Below are positions 59,180-64,000 of a DNA stretch of 64,000 bases, piece by piece. Numbering within the stretch: position 1 is the first letter of the stretch; the number at the start of each line of letters is the position of its first letter. The notes below the pieces were generated by a model, which saw only the letters and a list, made by a program, of their open reading frames with translations, searched no databases and had not been told where the DNA came from. The translations under genes were made by a program, and so were the position numbers. The stretch is from assembly GCA_016719055.1 (NCBI GenBank), contig JADKAW010000047.1, positions 65,137 through 129,136 of the forward strand, read 5' to 3'. The stretch is from Candidatus Rhodoferax mariagerensis (lineage in GTDB: Bacteria; Pseudomonadota; Gammaproteobacteria; Burkholderiales; Burkholderiaceae_C).

Positions 59180-60679
59180 TCAATCTTCGTGGTTGGGCAG
59201 GGCCAGTCGGGAGTTGTCCTCGGTGCTGTCGTCATCACCAACGCGGTAGGCGTTCAGACGCGCAATGTCTTCAGGTGTGATGTCGCCGGTTACATAGATC
59301 CCGTCAAAACACGAGGCATCAAAACCCTTGATGGCCGGGTTCAGTGCACCGATGGCTTTTTTCATGCCCTCCACGTCCTGATAAATCAGCGCATCGCAAC
59401 CAATGATGTCGCGAATTTGCTCCACCGTGCGGTTGTGCGCCACCAGTTCCTGCGAGGTTGGCATGTCAATGCCGTACACGTTGGGGAAACGCACCGGTGG
59501 CGCCGCGCTGGCCATGTACACCTTGCGCGCCCCGGCATCGCGTGCCATCTGCACAATCTCTTTGGACGTGGTGCCACGCACGATCGAGTCATCCACCAGC
59601 AGAACATTGCGCCCCTTGAACTCGCTGGCAATCACATTAAGCTTCTGGCGCACCGACTTTTTCCGCACCGATTGTCCCGGCATGATGAAGGTGCGCCCCA
59701 CATAACGGTTCTTCACAAAGCCTTCGCGATACGGCAAGCCCAGCAGTTGGGCCAGTTGCGCCGCACTGGGGCGGCTGGACTCGGGAATCGGTATCACCAC
59801 ATCAATCTCGTTGGGCGGCACCGTCGAAATGACCCGTTTGGCCAGGGTTTCGCCCAGGTTCAGGCGCGCCTGATAAACCGAGATGCCATCCATCACCGAG
59901 TCAGGTCGTGCCAGATAGACAAACTCAAAAATGCACGGGCTCAGCACCGGCGCATCTGCACATTGCTGCATGTGCTTCTTGCCCTGCAAGTCGATGAACA
60001 CGGCCTCACCGGGTGCGATATTGCGCTCAAACCGATGCGAGGTACCCTCCAACGCCACCGATTCACTGGCAATCATCCAGGTGGCATCGGTGCGACCCAG
60101 GCAAAGCGGACGAATGCCAAACGGGTCGCGAAACGCCAGCACACCGTGGCCTGCAATCATCGCAATCACTGCATACGAGCCCCGAATGCGCCGATGCACC
60201 CGGCGCACCGCCTCAAACACATCACGCGGGGTTAATGGCAGGCCACGCGTGGTGGCTTCGATCTCATGCGCCAGCACATTGAGCAACACCTCTGAATCGC
60301 TTTCGGTGTTGATGTGGCGGTGATCAGCATTGAACAACTCAGACTTCAGAGCATGCGCATTGGTCAAGTTGCCGTTGTGCACCAGCACGATGCCAAACGG
60401 CGCATTCACATAAAACGGCTGGGCTTCTTCTTCGCTGAAAGCGTTGCCGGCGGTCGGGTAGCGCACCTGACCCAGCCCGCAGTTGCCCGGCAGCGAGCGC
60501 ATGTTGCGGGTGCGAAACACATCGCGCACCATGCCCTTGGCCTTGTGCATGAAAAACTTGCGCTCCTGCTGCGTGACGATGCCCGCTGCGTCCTGGCCGC
60601 GGTGTTGCAGCAACAACAAGGCGTCGTAAATCAGCTGATTCACTGGCGATTGACTGACCACCCCAACAATTCCGCACAT
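59180..60679 (-). CDS. purF: Amidophosphoribosyltransferase
   Basis: First enzyme of purine synthesis. The mature N-terminal nucleophile Cys2 is in MCGIVGVV; glutaminase motifs QHRGQDAAGI and LVHNGNLTNA follow; the phosphoribosyl site NVLLVDDSIVRGTTSKEIVQ is near residue 367. 499 aa, no propeptide, as in E. coli. cvpA lies 27 bp upstream, the classical cvpA-purF pair. Confidence 0.98.
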   Translation of the reverse strand: MCGIVGVVSQSPVNQLIYDALLLLQHRGQDAAGIVTQQERKFFMHKAKGMVRDVFRTRNMRSLPGNCGLGQVRYPTAGNAFSEEEAQPFYVNAPFGIVLVHNGNLTNAHALKSELFNADHRHINTESDSEVLLNVLAHEIEATTRGLPLTPRDVFEAVRRVHRRIRGSYAVIAMIAGHGVLAFRDPFGIRPLCLGRTDATWMIASESVALEGTSHRFERNIAPGEAVFIDLQGKKHMQQCADAPVLSPCIFEFVYLARPDSVMDGISVYQARLNLGETLAKRVISTVPPNEIDVVIPIPESSRPSAAQLAQLLGLPYREGFVKNRYVGRTFIMPGQSVRKKSVRQKLNVIASEFKGRNVLLVDDSIVRGTTSKEIVQMARDAGARKVYMASAAPPVRFPNVYGIDMPTSQELVAHNRTVEQIRDIIGCDALIYQDVEGMKKAIGALNPAIKGFDASCFDGIYVTGDITPEDIARLNAYRVGDDDSTEDNSRLALPNHED

Positions 60680-60706
60680 ATTTTTCCAATCTCTTCAACG
60701 GCTTGT

Positions 60707-61195
60707 TCAAGCCGGCAAATACCGGTCCAGATCCAGCGGCAAGGCAGGCTTGAGGCCCTTCAGCAGCACCAGCGTTAAACGCACGCCAGTCGATTCCTGC
60801 CAGGCTGCACCGTCCTTTAAAGGTGTGATGTTGACCACCGTCGTGACCAGCAACAGCAACAACAAACCCCGCGTCAAACCAAAAATCGCGCCCAGCATCC
60901 GGTCAACAGGCCGCAAACCCACGGTCGTCAACAGCTTTTTGGCCACCACCGCCAACAAAACACCCAGCATGACCGTTGCGATAAACACCAGCACAAACGC
61001 CACCGCAAACTTGACGGTGTCGCTGGCGGCATGAATCGGCAAATGTTGCGCCACCTCCCGGGCCAACCACTGCGCCACAAAAAAGGCCGCCACCCAGCTA
61101 GCCAAAGACATCAACTCATAGACCAGCCCCCGCCAGGCGCCCATCACCATGGACAAGACCAATACCGCCGCAAAAACCCAATCCAGCACCGGCAC
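60707..61195 (-). CDS. cvpA: CvpA family membrane protein
   Basis: A 162-aa inner-membrane protein with four hydrophobic helices and the family start VLDWVFAAVLVLSMVMGAWRGLVYE. Linked to colicin V production and envelope stress in other bacteria; molecular role unclear. Co-transcribed with purF. Confidence 0.94.
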   Translation of the reverse strand: MPVLDWVFAAVLVLSMVMGAWRGLVYELMSLASWVAAFFVAQWLAREVAQHLPIHAASDTVKFAVAFVLVFIATVMLGVLLAVVAKKLLTTVGLRPVDRMLGAIFGLTRGLLLLLLVTTVVNITPLKDGAAWQESTGVRLTLVLLKGLKPALPLDLDRYLPA

Positions 61196-61211
61196 GGCGA
61201 GCTCCGGCGTT

Positions 61212-62102
61212 TCAAAGCGTCAAAATCGCCGCAGGCAAACTTAATTTCTTGATCTTTTCGGCAGATTTTTCAGCTTCAGCCCGGGTTGAATACGGGCCAA
61301 CACGCACCCGAATACGTTTACCTTCTTTGGTGTCTGCCACATGGGTGTAGGTTTTCAGGCCGGTCTGCTCAACCTTGAGGCGCACCTCGTGGGCACGGGC
61401 GGCATCGGCAAACGCCCCGATCTGCACCACAAAACGGCCCTCGGTGGCCGCCGTTGGCTCCGACTCTGCCGCGTTGGCGGCTGAGACTTTGGTCTGCGCA
61501 GCCTTGGGCTGGACCACTGCCTCTGCGCCATCCAGCACCGCCTGAACCCGGGCGGCCTCACTGGCTTTGGACAAAGCGGCGGGCGATGGCACCCCAGCGA
61601 TTTCACGTGATGCGGCTTTGATAGCCTTGCTGGCCGCAGAAGCTGCTGCATTGACAGCGGTGCTTGCTCCTGACTTTGAAGCAGCCAAAGCTGACGCAGA
61701 CTGGGCTGGATGTCTATTTTTATCTGAACCGCTGGCAGCCTTGGCAGGCTCGGCAGATTCAGTGAGGATGTCAGCCGCTGGCAAGAGTGGTTTGCTGGCA
61801 GCCGGTTTGACAGCCGAGGCAGCAGTACCGACCGGAGTGGTCACGGCAGGACTGACCGCTGGTGCCGGAAAAGCCAGCGCAGGCATCTTGTTTTTGTCAG
61901 GAATCTCAATGGGCGTGTTGACCGCAACCGGACGTGGCTGGCTGTCGAGCAGCAAAGGCAGGCAAATCACACCGGCCAGCACCAGCACGGCGGCACCCGC
62001 CAAACGGTACTTGGCACGCTGACGAATCACTTCGATGCTGATCGTCTTTGCCGGCGCGTTGACCGGGTCGTCAGCCCCCTTTGGGAACTTGAAAAAAGCC
62101 AT
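61212..62102 (-). CDS. SPOR-domain membrane protein (DedD-like)
   Basis: A 296-aa bitopic protein: cytoplasmic N-terminus, one membrane helix (about residues 35-54, AGAAVLVLAGVICLPLLLDS), a long Ala/Lys/Pro-rich periplasmic linker, and a C-terminal SPOR domain (FVVQIGAFADAARAHEVRLK, then GKRIRVRVGPYSTRAEAEK) that binds denuded peptidoglycan at the septum. Likely a cell-division factor. Between folC and cvpA as in related genomes. Confidence 0.92.
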   Translation of the reverse strand: MAFFKFPKGADDPVNAPAKTISIEVIRQRAKYRLAGAAVLVLAGVICLPLLLDSQPRPVAVNTPIEIPDKNKMPALAFPAPAVSPAVTTPVGTAASAVKPAASKPLLPAADILTESAEPAKAASGSDKNRHPAQSASALAASKSGASTAVNAAASAASKAIKAASREIAGVPSPAALSKASEAARVQAVLDGAEAVVQPKAAQTKVSAANAAESEPTAATEGRFVVQIGAFADAARAHEVRLKVEQTGLKTYTHVADTKEGKRIRVRVGPYSTRAEAEKSAEKIKKLSLPAAILTL

Positions 62103-62133
62103 GCTGATGAGTTGGATTGAAACAGACAGTAAA

Positions 62134-63450
62134 TCAGCCGTGGGGCAGGTGCTTGGCAGCCAGTCGGGGTATCCCGTCTTTCAACACCCCGCCCACGGTA
62201 TAAAACGAACCGAAGACAATGATTCTATCAGCGGGGTCAGCACCAGCCAGAGCCGCCTGCAAGGCTGATTCGGGGTCTGGGTACACGCTGGCACTGGTAT
62301 CCTTGCGCGTGTTTTGCGCCTTCCAGCGTTGCTGCAAATCAGTCGCGGCAATCGCTCTTGGGGACGGTAGATCGGCGAAATACCACTTGTCGACCAGTGG
62401 CCCGATGCGGCCAAGCATGGCCACCAGGTCCTTGTCCGCCATGGCCCCGAACACGGCGTGGGTGGTCGGAAAAAAGCCCATGGCATCGAGGTTGGCGGTC
62501 AGGGCAGCAACCGCATGCGGGTTGTGCGCCACGTCCAGCACCACCGTGGGCTGGCCCGGCAAAATCTGAAAGCGTCCGGGCAGCTCCACACTGGACAAAC
62601 CGGTGCGCACCGCCTGCGCAGATACCGGCAAGCGCTCACGCAATGCACTCAGCGCAGCCAGCACGCCTGCGGCGTTGACCAACTGATTGGCACCGCGCAG
62701 GGCTGGATAGGCCATCCCGCTATAACGCCGCCCACGCCCGGCCCAACCCCATTGCTGCTTGTCGCCCGAAACATTGAAGTCAACCCCCACCCGCCACAGG
62801 TCGGCACCCACTTCCAGCGCCCGGTCCAGCACACTTTGCGGGGGCAGCGGGTCGCTCACCACCACCGGGCGTGCGGTGCGCATGATGCCGGCTTTTTCGT
62901 ACCCAATCGCTTCACGGTCGTTGCCCAGCAGGGCCCTATGGTCCAGATCAATGCTGGTGATGATGGCGCAGTCGGGGTCGATGATGTTGACCGCATCCAG
63001 CCGCCCACCCAGGCCCACCTCCAGAATCACCACATCCAGTGGATGGTGGCGCATCACGTCAAAAATGGCCAGCGTCGAAAACTCGAAGTAGGTTAGCGAC
63101 ACTTCTTCATGTTTTTGGGCCCTAGCCCTTTCCACTTCTGCGAATGCCGTTATCAATTCAGTAGCGTTCACAGCCTGGCCGTTCAGTCGCAAGCGTTCTT
63201 CAAATCGCACCAGATGCGGCGATGTATAGACCCCGGTGCGATAGCCCGCCCGCAGCAGGATAGCCTCCAACATGGCGCAGGTCGAGCCTTTGCCATTGGT
63301 GCCCGCCGCAGTTATCACCGGGCAGCCAAAGCCAATGGCCATGCGCTGCGCCACCGTGCGCACCCGCTCCAGCGTCATGTCAATGGCCACCGGGTGCAGT
63401 TGCTCGCAATAGGCGAGCCATTCGTCAAGGGTTTGAAAGGTGTGTGTCAT
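62134..63450 (-). CDS. folC: Dihydrofolate synthase / folylpolyglutamate synthase
   Basis: ATP-dependent Mur-ligase-like enzyme that adds glutamate to dihydropteroate and folates. P-loop TAAGTNGKGSTCAMLEAIL near residue 43, HLVRFEERLRLNG, TYFEFSTLAIFD, ILEVGLGGRLDAVN and VLDVAHNPHAVAAL are visible. 438 aa. First gene of the folC-SPOR-cvpA-purF-metZ-gltX run. Confidence 0.97.
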   Translation of the reverse strand: MTHTFQTLDEWLAYCEQLHPVAIDMTLERVRTVAQRMAIGFGCPVITAAGTNGKGSTCAMLEAILLRAGYRTGVYTSPHLVRFEERLRLNGQAVNATELITAFAEVERARAQKHEEVSLTYFEFSTLAIFDVMRHHPLDVVILEVGLGGRLDAVNIIDPDCAIITSIDLDHRALLGNDREAIGYEKAGIMRTARPVVVSDPLPPQSVLDRALEVGADLWRVGVDFNVSGDKQQWGWAGRGRRYSGMAYPALRGANQLVNAAGVLAALSALRERLPVSAQAVRTGLSSVELPGRFQILPGQPTVVLDVAHNPHAVAALTANLDAMGFFPTTHAVFGAMADKDLVAMLGRIGPLVDKWYFADLPSPRAIAATDLQQRWKAQNTRKDTSASVYPDPESALQAALAGADPADRIIVFGSFYTVGGVLKDGIPRLAAKHLPHG

Positions 63451-63518
63451 AACCCGTGAATTGTCGCGCAGGTCCGGGCCGGTCCAGGGTTTACCCCAAC
63501 AATGGCATCATTGATGGC

Positions 63519-63905
63519 ATGAAAAACCTCGCACCTCCCTCCGCTGCTGTCGCTGTTTACGGCATTCCCAACTGCGACAGTGTCAAAAAGGCACGCACCT
63601 GGCTGGCCAATCACGCGCTTGACTATCACTTTCACGACTTCAAAAAGCAGGGTGTACCGGCTGATTTGCTGCCGGGCTGGCTGTCCGCCGTGGGCTGGCA
63701 GACGCTGGTGAACCGCAAGGGCACCACTTGGCGCAAGTTGGATGACGCCACCCGTCTGGCCGTGGTGGACGACGCCTCTGCCACGGCCTTGATGCTGATG
63801 CAGGCTAGCGTGATCAAGCGGCCTGTGGTGGTGTGGGGCGATGGCAGCGTCAGCGTCGGGTTTGACGCCGATTCGTTTGCTGAGCGTTTGCGGATTTGTG
63901 CTTAA
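63519..63905 (+). CDS. ArsC family reductase-like protein (YffB/Spx type)
   Basis: A 128-aa thioredoxin-fold protein of the ArsC/Spx family, from the ATG at 63519; the frame before it overlaps the folC start. It begins with VYGIPNCDSVKKARTWLA, where a single cysteine (CxxS) is retained, then FHDFKKQGVP and the family end IKRPVVVW. The arginine trio of true arsenate reductases is not evident, so it fits the YffB group, whose substrate is unknown. Divergent from folC. Confidence 0.88.
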   Translation: MKNLAPPSAAVAVYGIPNCDSVKKARTWLANHALDYHFHDFKKQGVPADLLPGWLSAVGWQTLVNRKGTTWRKLDDATRLAVVDDASATALMLMQASVIKRPVVVWGDGSVSVGFDADSFAERLRICA

Positions 63906-63928
63906 CCTGCTGCCTTGTAAATACAAAT

Positions 63929-63999
63929 TGCAGTTTCGCCTTGAACCCGCGAGGCAGGGCTCCTGGGCGGCATCTGCAATTTCGCCCTGAACACGCGAG
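63929..63999. repeat. Two degenerate 25-bp direct repeats at the window end
   Basis: 63929-63953 and 63975-63999 match at 22 of 25 positions and start 46 bp apart (TGCARTTTCGCCYTGAAC...CGCGAG). The window ends within this stretch, so more copies may follow. Confidence 0.5.
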
Positions 64000-64000
64000 C

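Noticed and set aside
59123..60235. 370-aa plus-strand frame
   Set aside because: Antisense to purF, which is fully supported.

Overview
The window reads as chromosomal DNA of a betaproteobacterium of the order Burkholderiales, most likely Comamonadaceae and Rhodoferax-like. This is inferred from gene order (folC, SPOR protein, cvpA, purF, metZ, gltX; DUF3460 before scpA; panB-panC; nadA-nadC, gpsA, secB, grxC), from the presence of DUF3297 and DUF3460 proteins, and from the protein sequences. No database search was possible.

Layout. 1-6.6 kb: redox genes (a flavin/2Fe-2S reductase cut by the window edge, a di-heme peroxidase lipoprotein, an octaheme cytochrome c with a membrane cytochrome b behind an FNR-type box). 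6.7-18.9 kb: a chemoreceptor remnant, ispDF, mfd ending inside a MITE-like element, a monooxygenase/FAH pair, a Nudix hydrolase, a DnaQ/GIY-YIG nuclease, a patch of gene fragments with an intact 59-aa YccF protein, an old yellow enzyme and a thioredoxin-like protein. 19.0-26.2 kb: a six-gene hyfBCEFGI-type operon whose large subunit lacks the nickel-binding cysteines and carries an in-frame TAA near its start. 26.3-31.0 kb: DUF3460, scpA, a frameshifted nadB, panB and panC. 31.06-32.63 kb: an IS3-family element. 32.7-42.2 kb: DUF3297, nadA, nadC, gpsA, secB, grxC, a rhodanese, a frameshifted ctpA-type protease, a MoeB/ThiF enzyme, a nuclease, a diguanylate cyclase and a MinD-like ATPase. 42.3-47.4 kb: an accessory zone with a group II intron tail, a long-hairpin IS21-derived element, an istA scrap, a TPR gene with three frameshifts, a LysE exporter, a halohydrin dehalogenase hidden in the SDR fold, a truncated IS3 copy and plasmid-type genes.

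47.84-56.15 kb is an AT-rich integrative mobilizable element at the 3' end of tRNA-Asp. It carries an HNH endonuclease, an H-NS-like protein, a rolling-circle Rep, a MobQ-type relaxase with a recognisable oriT, a small mobilization protein and a degraded tyrosine integrase, and it has itself been hit by an IS4-family element with a perfect 10-bp target duplication. After the element come tRNA-Asp, tRNA-Glu and tRNA-Ala, then gltX, metZ, purF, cvpA, a SPOR protein, folC and an ArsC-family protein.

Several otherwise well-conserved genes (nadB, ctpA, the TPR gene, the integrase, the IS4 transposase) are broken by single-base indels, many at short homopolymers. Whether these are true mutations or assembly errors cannot be decided from sequence alone, and this caveat matters for any statement about NAD auxotrophy or integrase activity.
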